Positions 44,053 to 51,492 of a stretch of 55,132 nt of DNA are shown one piece after another. How positions within the stretch are numbered: the first letter of the stretch is position 1; each line of letters begins with the position of its first letter. Source of the DNA: JAZNOL01 sp045580815 (GTDB lineage: Bacteria > Bacillota > Clostridia > RUG12999); the NCBI GenBank assembly GCA_045580815.1, contig JAZNOL010000115.1, positions 1 through 55,132 on the forward strand, given 5' to 3'. The notes below the pieces were generated by a model. That model was not told where the DNA came from. It saw only the letters and a program-made list of their open reading frames with translations, and ran no database searches. Position numbers and translations under genes: made by a program.

Positions 44053-45422
44053 CAGCTCCACTCCCTGTCATTTGCCCATTCTTTGTCCCACTCGGTTGTA
44101 GGCTCCCATATTCCGGGGTATTTTTCATGCATATGCTCTGCTATAAGCTCCTCATTCAGCTCGTCAATACCAAGACCGGGCTTGTCTGGAACATTTACAA
44201 ATCCGTCTTTAAACAGCGGATTATCAATTCCGACAGCAAGGTCATTCCACCAGGGAATGTCAACAGAATGGAACTCAACAGCTAAAATATTCTGAACTGC
44301 TGCTGCCGAATGAATTGCCGCCATGCACGCAATCGGGCTTTCTGCCATATGTATCGCCATTGCCACACCGTATTTATCACACATATTACCAAGCTTTTTC
44401 ATTTCCAAAGCACCGCCGACCGTGAGCATATCGGGATGAACCACAGAAACTCCGCCACTCTTCATAAGCGGCTCAAAATTTTCTGCTAAATATATATCCT
44501 CACCTGTACAAATAGGCACATTACAGCTATTGGCAATTTTTACATAATGATCGGTATAGTGCCAGGGTGCAATATCCTCTATCCAAGCAATATTGTATTT
44601 TTCAAGACGTTTTGCAAACATTATGCAGTCTTCAATACAAATATGCCCGAAATGGTCAATCGCAAGAGGAACCTCATAGCCGATTACATCTCGTACCTGC
44701 TTTACATAATCCTCTAAATAATCCATTCCCTTTTGTGTCAGATGAATGCCTGTTGCATGGTGAGGAATTGTAAATACTTCATAATTTTTACCAAGCATCA
44801 TATCCATATCAATCGACCCTTTTTGGTGATTGATTGCTTTCATAGAATATTTCTTTATATCCTCTAAAAATCCGATGGGTGCGTTCAGACAACCCGGCTC
44901 ATCGAGCATAAGCTCAATACCTAAATCCATTTTAAGGAAGGTAAAACCCTGCTCCATTCTCTTTTTAAGAGCGTGTCCCATATCGGTGCCTGTGTGCTTG
45001 CCGTCAACGTCTGTATCACAGTACATTCTGACCTTGTCACGGAATTTACCTCCAAGCATCTGCCAAAGTGGAACTCTCCATGCTTTACCTGCTAAATCCC
45101 AAAGTGCAATCTCTAAGCCCGACACACCTCCGCCCTGACGGGAATGGCCGCCGAACTGCTTTATTCTTCTGAAAAGTTTATCAACGTTACAGGGGTTTTC
45201 TCCAACAAGTCTTGACTTTAACATAAGTGCATAGGTAGCACTTGATGCATCTCTTACCTCGCCGTAACCAACAATACCCTGATTGGTATAAACCTTAATA
45301 AGTGGGCAATGCTTCGGTGCACCGTTAATGTTTGCAACTCTTATATCCGTTATTTTCAGTTCGGACGGATTGGAGCAAAGATTTACGTTTTCTGAAATTA
45401 TTTCTTTTATTGATTGGTTCAT
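44052..45422 (-). CDS. Enolase-superfamily (mandelate racemase/sugar acid dehydratase type) enzyme
   Basis: The 456-residue protein has a capping domain (VYTNQGIVGYGEVRD, GVSGLEIALWDLAGKAWRVP, MLGGKFRDKVRMYCDTD) and a TIM barrel. Metal ligands are Asp in LAIDHFGH, Glu in AWIEDIAPWH and Glu in PICTGEDIYL, and the candidate base is His in AIHMAESP. This set belongs to the mandelate racemase subgroup, which includes galactonate and mannonate dehydratases. These make 2-keto-3-deoxy sugar acids. Substrate is not decided by sequence. GGAGG precedes the ATG. The stop overlaps the truncated lactonase-like gene, and a lactonase-dehydratase pair would make sense in sugar acid catabolism. Confidence 0.82.
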   Translation of the reverse strand: MNQSIKEIISENVNLCSNPSELKITDIRVANINGAPKHCPLIKVYTNQGIVGYGEVRDASSATYALMLKSRLVGENPCNVDKLFRRIKQFGGHSRQGGGVSGLEIALWDLAGKAWRVPLWQMLGGKFRDKVRMYCDTDVDGKHTGTDMGHALKKRMEQGFTFLKMDLGIELMLDEPGCLNAPIGFLEDIKKYSMKAINHQKGSIDMDMMLGKNYEVFTIPHHATGIHLTQKGMDYLEDYVKQVRDVIGYEVPLAIDHFGHICIEDCIMFAKRLEKYNIAWIEDIAPWHYTDHYVKIANSCNVPICTGEDIYLAENFEPLMKSGGVSVVHPDMLTVGGALEMKKLGNMCDKYGVAMAIHMAESPIACMAAIHSAAAVQNILAVEFHSVDIPWWNDLAVGIDNPLFKDGFVNVPDKPGLGIDELNEELIAEHMHEKYPGIWEPTTEWDKEWANDREWS

Positions 45423-45491
45423 AATTTACGCCTCCAAAAAATTCTTCTTCGTTTTTAGTTGTTATGTATCTTTTTATTAGAAGTTGCTTTT

Positions 45492-45497
45492 ATTATA
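45492..45497 (-). promoter_or_regulatory. Extended -10 box of the dehydratase gene
   Basis: On the minus strand a TATAAT with TGC directly before it lies about 70 nt ahead of the dehydratase start. No convincing -35 box is present, which fits an extended -10 or activated promoter. Confidence 0.45.
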
Positions 45498-45556
45498 GCA
45501 TACATTTTATCAGTATAACACCTAAAATACGAGCAAAAAGGTTAATTTTTCGAAAC

Positions 45557-45598
45557 AAAAAGACAAGCATAGAAAAACCGATGTTGTCTTTTTCTATG
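45557..45598 (+). promoter_or_regulatory. Two overlapping, mutually exclusive inverted repeats
   Basis: AAAAAGACAA (45557-45566) pairs with TTGTCTTTTT (45584-45593), and CATAGAAAAA (45568-45577) pairs with TTTTTCTATG (45589-45598). The right arms share five T, so only one hairpin can form at a time. It lies in the 478-nt gap between the dehydratase and rpsL, upstream of the rpsL promoter. It could be an attenuator or an operator pair. No transcript is known. Confidence 0.3.
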
Positions 45599-45781
45599 AT
45601 ATAGTATGTTCATAGTCTTGTGTCAAAGCACAAAAATATAATTTTGACGAGATAGCCCCTTTATTTTTTATATTGAATTTGGAAATCAGTCCGTGAAGCA
45701 GAAAAAAGCACAAAAAACGTGAGTAAAGGACAAGGTTTTAAGCAAAAATCAACAAAAATTAAAAAAATTAAAAAAAGCATA

Positions 45782-45810
45782 TTGACAAATTGACATTATT
45801 GTTGTAAAAT
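45782..45810 (+). promoter_or_regulatory. Sigma-A promoter of the str operon
   Basis: TTGACA (45782-45787) and TAAAAT (45805-45810) are 17 bp apart. A second TTGACA follows at 45790-45795. The leader of about 85 nt holds a 6-bp hairpin (GGAATT 45839-45844 with AATTCC 45852-45857) ahead of an AGGAGGTG ribosome site. Confidence 0.75.
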
Positions 45811-45900
45811 GATATTTGTGTATTTATGCTTATGCTTGGGAATTTATGCATAATTCCGGGCATTTGTGATGAATATAGATTATATACAGGAGGTGAAACA

Positions 45901-46317
45901 ATGCCTACATTTAACCAACTGGTGAACAAAGGAAGACAGACAGCTGTTAAAAAATCAACTGCTCCTGCACTTCAGAAGGGTATGAACACTCTTAAAAAGA
46001 AAGCTACAAATGCAAGATCACCCCAGAAGCGCGGCGTTTGTACATCAGTAAAAACAATGACTCCCAAAAAGCCGAACTCAGCTCTTCGTAAAATTGCCAG
46101 AGTTAGACTTACAAACGGTATCGAGGTTACAGCATACGTTCCCGGTATAGGTCACAACCTTCAGGAACATAGCGTGGTTCTCATCCGTGGTGGTAGAGTT
46201 AAGGACCTGCCTGGTGTAAGATATCACATTATCCGTGGTACACTGGATACACAGGGTGTTCAGAACAGAAACCAGTCAAGGTCAAAATACGGTGCTAAAA
46301 AAGCAAAAGCTAAATAA
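45901..46317 (+). CDS. rpsL: Ribosomal protein S12
   Basis: The 138-residue small-subunit protein S12 is part of the decoding centre. MPTFNQLVNKGRQ opens it, and TPKKPNSALRKIARVRL and GGRVKDLPGVRYHIIRG are the family's conserved blocks. Both lysines that mutate to streptomycin resistance are wild type (KKPNS and RVKDLPG). ATG 45901 is chosen for the AGGAGGTG site 6 nt upstream, although the frame is open further 5'. First gene of the str operon. Confidence 0.98.
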   Translation: MPTFNQLVNKGRQTAVKKSTAPALQKGMNTLKKKATNARSPQKRGVCTSVKTMTPKKPNSALRKIARVRLTNGIEVTAYVPGIGHNLQEHSVVLIRGGRVKDLPGVRYHIIRGTLDTQGVQNRNQSRSKYGAKKAKAK

Positions 46318-46405
46318 GCCGTAAATGTGTGAAATTAAGTTCGCACCAAATTTAATAGTGAGGCGCGAAATTTTATATATTATAAATTTTGAGTCGCACT
46401 ACACG

Positions 46406-46421
46406 GGCAGCAGAGGCTGCC
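46406..46421 (+). promoter_or_regulatory. Hairpin in the rpsL-rpsG gap, possible S7 feedback site
   Basis: GGCAGC (46406-46411) pairs with GCTGCC (46416-46421) around AGAG. A second short dyad (CTATGA/TCATAG) follows at about 46429-46442 near the ribosome site. In E. coli, S7 binds the S12-S7 intercistronic RNA to repress its own operon. Whether this 150-nt gap does the same is untested. Confidence 0.3.
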
Positions 46422-46467
46422 AGAGTACCTATGAAATCATAGAAAAATTATGAAGGAGGGAAGTACA

Positions 46468-46938
46468 GTGCCGAGAAGATCGTGTGCAGCAAAACGTGAT
46501 GTTTTGGCTGATCCTATGTACAACAGCAAGCTTGTTACAAAGCTTATCAACAATATTATGTACGACGGTAAAAAAGGCGTTGCACAGAAAATTGTTTACG
46601 ATGCATTTGATATTATCCGTGAAAAAACCGGCAAAGAACCGCTTGATGCTTTCCAGGAAGCTATGGAAAACATTATGCCTTCACTGGAGGTTAAAGCCCG
46701 CAGAGTAGGTGGTTCAACATATCAGGTGCCGATCGAGGTAAGACCCGACAGAAGACAGACTTTAGGTCTCCGTTGGCTTACACTTTATGCGCGCGGACGT
46801 AACGAAAGAACAATGCGCGAAAGACTTGCAGGCGAAATTATGGATGCTATCAACGGCGTTGGCGGTGCAGTTAAAAAACGTGAAGATACTCACAAAATGG
46901 CAGACGCTAACAAAGCATTCGCACATTTCCGCTGGTAA
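46468..46938 (+). CDS. rpsG: Ribosomal protein S7
   Basis: The 156-residue S7 initiates assembly of the 30S head by binding 16S rRNA. It opens MPRRSCAAKRDVLADPMYNS and has IMYDGKKGVAQKIVYDAF, YQVPIEVRPDRRQTLGLRWL and the C-terminal THKMADANKAFAHFRW. The GTG at 46468 is the true start, since AAGGAGGG lies 8 nt upstream of it and the resulting length is the family norm. An in-frame ATG at 46450 precedes that site. Confidence 0.97.
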   Translation: MPRRSCAAKRDVLADPMYNSKLVTKLINNIMYDGKKGVAQKIVYDAFDIIREKTGKEPLDAFQEAMENIMPSLEVKARRVGGSTYQVPIEVRPDRRQTLGLRWLTLYARGRNERTMRERLAGEIMDAINGVGGAVKKREDTHKMADANKAFAHFRW

Positions 46939-47018
46939 TTACTTTAAAAATAACATTTTAAGGCTTTTTATGCAAAAAGCCGTGCGTTTTAATAGAAAAC
47001 GTGAGAAAGGAGGAGCTT

Positions 47019-49127
47019 ATGGGTAGAGAATATTCTTTGGATAATACAAGAAATATTGGTATCATGGCGCATATCGACGCCGGTAAAACCACTACCACAG
47101 AAAGAATTCTGTACTATACCGGTATTAACCACAAAATCGGAGAAACACACGAAGGTACTGCTACAATGGACTGGATGGCTCAGGAGCAGGAACGTGGTAT
47201 AACCATCACATCTGCTGCAACAACATGTTTCTGGCAGAAAAAAGAAGGTTATAAAAAAGGTATAAAACACAGAATCAACATCATAGATACACCCGGACAC
47301 GTGGACTTCACTGTTGAGGTTCAGCGTTCACTTCGTGTGCTTGACGGTTCCGTTACTGTTCTTTGTGCAAAAGGCGGTGTTGAACCCCAGTCAGAAACAG
47401 TTTGGCGTCAGGCAAACGACTATAATGTTCCGCGTATGATTTACGTTAACAAAATGGACATTATGGGTGCAGACTTCTACAACGTTGAAGAGATGGTTCA
47501 TGACCGTCTCCAGGCAAACGGTGTTCCGATTCAGCTTCCTATCGGTGCTGAGGACACATTTAAAGGCATCATTGACCTTATGGAAATGAAAGCAGAGGTT
47601 TATTATGACGATGTAGGTAAAGACTACCGCAAAGAAGATATCCCTGCTGACATGCTTGAAAAAGCAGAAGAATACAGAGCTAAACTGGTTGAAGCAATCG
47701 CTGAAACAGACGAAGAAATCATGGAAAAATACCTCGGAGAAGAGGAAATTTCTGTTGACGAACTCAAAAAAGCTCTCCGTAAAGCAACAATAGCTAACGA
47801 AATCGTTCCGATGCTTTGCGGTACTTCTTACAGAAACAAAGGTGTTCAGCTTCTGCTTGATGCGGTTATCGATTATATGCCCGCTCCGACAGACGTTGAA
47901 GACATCAAGGGTGTAAATCCCGACACAGAAGAACCCGAATCAAGACCTTCATCAGACGAAGCTCCGTTTGCTGCTCTTGCATTCAAAATTGCAACAGACC
48001 CATTCGTTGGTAAAATCTGCTTCTTCCGTGTATATTCAGGAACAATCGGTTCCGGTTCATATGTTCTCAATGCCTGCAAAGGCAATAAAGAACGTCTTGG
48101 ACGTATTCTCCAGATGCACGCAAACCACCGTGAAGATATAGATGTTGTATATTCAGGTGATATTGCAGCGGCAGTTGGTCTTAAAAACACAACAACCGGT
48201 GACACACTCTGTGATCCCGACCACCCGGTTATCCTTGAGTCTATGGACTTCCCGGAACCTGTTATCCGTGTTGCTATAGAACCGAAAACCAAAGCAGGTC
48301 AGGAAAAAATGGGTATCGCTCTTGCAAAACTTGCTGAAGAAGACCCCACTTTCAAAACATATACAGACGAAGAAACCGGTCAGACAATTATTGCAGGTAT
48401 GGGTGAGCTTCACCTTGAAATCATCGTAGACAGACTCTTACGTGAATTTAAAGTTGAAGCAGACGTTGGTAAACCGCAAGTTTCTTATCGAGAAACAATC
48501 CGCAAAACTGTTGAAGTTGATAACAAATATTCAAGACAGTCCGGTGGTCGCGGTCAGTACGGTCACGTTAAAATCAGAGTTGAACCCCTCGAAGCAGGCG
48601 GCGGATACGAATTTGTTAACAACATCGTCGGCGGTGTTATTCCGAAAGAATATATCCCGGCTGTTGACAAAGGTATTCAGGGTGCAATGCTTACAGGTGT
48701 GCTCGCAGGTTACAACGTAGTTGACGTTAAAGTTACACTTTACGACGGTTCATACCACGAAGTTGACTCATCTGAAATGGCATTCCAGATTGCAGGTTCA
48801 ATGGCATTCAAAGAAGCTTGTAGAAAAGCTGATGCAGTGCTCAAAGAGCCTATCATGAAAGTTGCAGTTACTGTTCCTGAAGATTACATGGGTGACGTTA
48901 TGGGCGACCTTAACTCACGTCGTGGTCTTATCCAGGGTATGGAAGCAAGAAAAGGTGCACAGCTTATCAATGCTATGGTTCCGCTTGCTGAAATGTTCGG
49001 TTACGCAACAGACCTTCGTTCAATCACACAGGGTCGTGCACAGTACGTAATGGAACCCAGCCACTATGCTGAAGTTCCGAAAAATATTCAGGAAGATATT
49101 ATCTCAAAAAGAGCAAAATCTGAATAA
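47019..49127 (+). CDS. fusA: Elongation factor G
   Basis: The 702-residue GTPase translocates tRNA and mRNA on the ribosome. Domain I has G1 AHIDAGKTTTTER, the switch region EQERGITITSAATTC, G3 DTPGHVDFT and G4 NKMD. Domains II-V are complete, with GMGELHLEIIVDRL and the domain IV block RQSGGRGQYGHVKI. ATG 47019 follows AAGGAGGAG; the frame is open a little further upstream. It is 80 nt behind rpsG in the str operon. Confidence 0.98.
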   Translation: MGREYSLDNTRNIGIMAHIDAGKTTTTERILYYTGINHKIGETHEGTATMDWMAQEQERGITITSAATTCFWQKKEGYKKGIKHRINIIDTPGHVDFTVEVQRSLRVLDGSVTVLCAKGGVEPQSETVWRQANDYNVPRMIYVNKMDIMGADFYNVEEMVHDRLQANGVPIQLPIGAEDTFKGIIDLMEMKAEVYYDDVGKDYRKEDIPADMLEKAEEYRAKLVEAIAETDEEIMEKYLGEEEISVDELKKALRKATIANEIVPMLCGTSYRNKGVQLLLDAVIDYMPAPTDVEDIKGVNPDTEEPESRPSSDEAPFAALAFKIATDPFVGKICFFRVYSGTIGSGSYVLNACKGNKERLGRILQMHANHREDIDVVYSGDIAAAVGLKNTTTGDTLCDPDHPVILESMDFPEPVIRVAIEPKTKAGQEKMGIALAKLAEEDPTFKTYTDEETGQTIIAGMGELHLEIIVDRLLREFKVEADVGKPQVSYRETIRKTVEVDNKYSRQSGGRGQYGHVKIRVEPLEAGGGYEFVNNIVGGVIPKEYIPAVDKGIQGAMLTGVLAGYNVVDVKVTLYDGSYHEVDSSEMAFQIAGSMAFKEACRKADAVLKEPIMKVAVTVPEDYMGDVMGDLNSRRGLIQGMEARKGAQLINAMVPLAEMFGYATDLRSITQGRAQYVMEPSHYAEVPKNIQEDIISKRAKSE

Positions 49128-49151
49128 TATTTTTAAATATTAAAAAAGTAC

Positions 49152-49180
49152 TTGCATTTTATAAAAAAATATGTTAAAAT
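49152..49180 (+). promoter_or_regulatory. Internal promoter in front of tuf
   Basis: TTGCAT (49152-49157) and TAAAAT (49175-49180) are 17 bp apart with TGT before the -10. It gives tuf its own transcript besides the operon read-through, as expected for a very highly expressed protein. Confidence 0.65.
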
Positions 49181-49224
49181 AATATTATTAAAATAATTTT
49201 TAAAAATTAAGGAGGAATTTTCCA

Positions 49225-50424
49225 ATGGCAAAGGCTAAGTTCGAAAGAAACAAACCCCACGTTAATATTGGTACAATCGGTCACGTTGACCACGGTAAAA
49301 CAACTCTTACAGCAGCTATCACAAAAGTGCTCGCACTTAAAGGTGGCGCAGAATTCACAGATTACGCTAACATCGACAAAGCTCCCGAAGAAAGAGAACG
49401 TGGTATCACAATCTCTACATCACACGTTGAGTATGAAACAGAAAAAAGACACTATGCTCACGTTGACTGCCCCGGACATGCTGACTACGTTAAAAACATG
49501 ATCACCGGTGCTGCTCAGATGGACGGTGCTATCCTCGTTGGATCATCTGCTGACGGCCCAATGCCCCACACATGAGAACACATCCTTCTTGCTCGTCAGG
49601 TTGGCGTTCCCTACATTGTTGTATTCATGAACAAAGTTGACCAGGTTGACGACGAAGAACTTCTTGAACTCGTTGAAATGGAAATTCGTGATCTTCTTTC
49701 TGAATACGAATTCCCGGGCGACGATACACCTATCGTTAAAGGTTCAGGTCTCCAGGTTCTCGAATGTGCATCACAGGATCCCAGCGATCCCACATATGCA
49801 TGTATCCTTGAACTCATGGATGCTGTAGACAGCTACATTCCGGATCCCGCTCGTGACACAGACCTTCCCTTCCTTATGCCTGTCGAAGACGTATTCTCAA
49901 TCACAGGTCGTGGTACAGTTGCTACAGGTCGTGTTGAAAGAGGCGTTCTCCACATGTCTGATGAAATCGAACTCGTAGGTCTTGCAGACGAGAAAAGAAA
50001 ACTCGTTGTTACAGGTATCGAAATGTTCCGTAAACTCCTCGACGAAGCTCAGGCTGGTGACAACATCGGCGTACTTCTCCGTGGGATTGATAAAAAAGCA
50101 ATCAGCCGTGGTCAGGTTCTTGCTAAACCCGGTTCAATTGAACCTCACACAAAATTCAAAGGTCAGGTTTATATCCTGAAAAAAGAAGAAGGCGGCCGTC
50201 ATACTCCGTTCTTCAACAACTACAGACCTCAGTTCTATTTCAGAACAACAGACGTTACAGGTGTTGTTAATCTCCCCGCTGGCACAGAAATGTGTATGCC
50301 TGGCGATAACGTTGAAATGTCTGTTGAACTCATCACACCTATCGCTATCGAAGAAGGACTTCGTTTTGCTATTCGTGAAGGTGGTCACACAGTAGGTTCC
50401 GGCGTTGTTATCGGCGTAGAATAA
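49225..50424 (+). CDS. tuf: Elongation factor Tu, interrupted by an in-frame TGA at codon 117
   Basis: EF-Tu carries aminoacyl-tRNA to the ribosome. The frame from 49225 to 50424 would give 399 residues, the normal length, with G1 GHVDHGKTTL, RGITIS, DCPGHADYVKNM, G4 NKVD and an intact C-terminus (GGHTVGSGVVIGVE). The single fault is TGA at 49573-49575, right after MPHT, where the family has Arg (MPQTREHILL). The residue two before it is His instead of the usual Gln. No frameshift is involved, and both halves stay in one frame. AGA to TGA or CGA to TGA would each need one base change. Elsewhere in the window TGA is a normal stop. AAGGAGG precedes the ATG. Likely causes are a sequence or assembly error, or a dead copy beside another tuf. 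Confidence 0.93.
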
Positions 50425-50458
50425 TTTAAATAAACAGAATTTAATATTTGTGTTTATG

Positions 50459-50495
50459 AAAAGTGGCTCAGTGGATTGCACTCGGCCACTTTTGT
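50459..50495 (+). terminator. Terminator of the str operon
   Basis: A perfect 9-bp stem (50459-50467 with 50485-50493) has a 17-nt loop that can pair further inside. It lies 35 nt after the tuf stop. The following T run is short. Confidence 0.7.
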
Positions 50496-50511
50496 AGTTG
50501 GCATAAAAATG

Positions 50512-51375
50512 TCAGATATCAGTATTTTTTGTAAACGGATAAAACGGTTTTGAAATTTTACGGTACTCATAAGGCGTTGTACCAGTGAACTCTTTAAACA
50601 TTTTGCTAAAATAGCTAAAACTGTTAAACCCTACTGTAGCAGCAATTTCTGAAATTGACATTTCTGTTGTTTGAAGCGGATATTTTGATTTTTCTATGCG
50701 ATACATACAAAGATATTTCTGAAAAGGCTGACCGAAATTTTCTTTAAACAAACGGCAGAAATAGCTCTCACTTATAAAAAGCTCTTTTGCCGCATCGGCA
50801 GAAGTAACAGGAAAAACATAGTTTTTGTCAATATACTCTATCATATTCCGGCAGATTTCTTTGCACTGAAAAATGCCGGATTTAATATATTTGTGTTGTT
50901 TAAGCAATGCAAAAATCATGCAAAGGTTGCCGATAACATCAAGCTCCCAGCCGTTTTCCCCGGCAGCATGAGCCACAAAAGCCTTGTCGATAAATGAAAA
51001 AAGAGCAGGGGAGTTTTTATCCTCGCTTTTTATCAGCGGAAAAACCGACACCGAACCCTTTTCAAGCCCGGATTTCAGCTCTTTATCCGGAATGAGCGAC
51101 ATATCAAAGCACAGGCATTTGTGAGAGAAAAAACAGTTTTTCTCTGCCTCAATATGGTGGGACAGATAAGGCGCAATTATTACTACATCGCCTTTTTTGA
51201 TGTTGTATATCTGTGTTTCTGCATGAAGCACCCCACGACCGTCGGTTACTATTAATAATTCAAATTCCCGGTGATTGTGCAAAAACGGCGTGAAATCCTC
51301 TGCGGTCGCATTGTCCCGGGCAAAGGTGGCAAAGGGAATAGTTGTATATCTGCTTTTGAAGCTGTCGTTGAACAT
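50512..51375 (-). CDS. AraC-family transcriptional regulator with cupin sensor domain
   Basis: The 287-residue protein has an N-terminal cupin-like domain (FLHNHREFELLIVTDGRGVL, then GDVVIIAPYLSHHIEA) and a C-terminal double helix-turn-helix (SADAAKELFISESYFCRLFK, then ISEIAATVGFNSFSYFSKMF). Members usually sense a sugar and activate nearby glycosidase genes. ATG 51375 is chosen for its GAGGTG site. It is divergent from the glycosidase at 51493, which is its likely target. Confidence 0.9.
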   Translation of the reverse strand: MFNDSFKSRYTTIPFATFARDNATAEDFTPFLHNHREFELLIVTDGRGVLHAETQIYNIKKGDVVIIAPYLSHHIEAEKNCFFSHKCLCFDMSLIPDKELKSGLEKGSVSVFPLIKSEDKNSPALFSFIDKAFVAHAAGENGWELDVIGNLCMIFALLKQHKYIKSGIFQCKEICRNMIEYIDKNYVFPVTSADAAKELFISESYFCRLFKENFGQPFQKYLCMYRIEKSKYPLQTTEMSISEIAATVGFNSFSYFSKMFKEFTGTTPYEYRKISKPFYPFTKNTDI

Positions 51376-51409
51376 AAAAATGCACCTCATGTCAATACAG
51401 TTATAATTT

Positions 51410-51447
51410 TTGCAAATTTAACGGTAGATTTCACTAAAATTTTGCAA
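51410..51447. promoter_or_regulatory. Inverted repeat between the AraC regulator and the glycosidase
   Basis: TTGCAAATTTAA (51410-51421) is mirrored, with one offset, by TAAAATTTTGCAA (51435-51447). A TATAAT (51448-51453) for the plus-strand gene abuts it. It is a good candidate operator for the AraC-type regulator. Confidence 0.4.
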
Positions 51448-51492
51448 TATAATTATATCATAACGAAAATATGTTGTCAAGGAGTGTGTAAT

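Noticed and set aside
43895..45138. Several plus-strand frames opposite the dehydratase gene
   Set aside because: They are mirror frames of a well-conserved minus-strand enzyme, with no starts or motifs.
45423..45900. Riboswitch ahead of the str operon
   Set aside because: No known riboswitch core was recognised. Only the overlapping inverted repeats and a small leader hairpin are reported.
49573..49575. TGA recoded as arginine or selenocysteine
   Set aside because: TGA ends other genes in the window, no selenocysteine insertion structure is evident behind it, and a sense TGA elsewhere in coding regions was not seen.
49627..50424. Separate gene for the C-terminal two thirds of EF-Tu
   Set aside because: The ATG is an internal Met of the family (FMNKVDQ), has no ribosome site, and lies in frame with the upstream part. 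It is one interrupted gene, not two.
51271..51492. N-terminal extension of the glycosidase to 51271
   Set aside because: It would overlap the divergent AraC gene and its promoter region, while ATG 51493 has a good AAGGAG site and starts at the family-like N-terminus.
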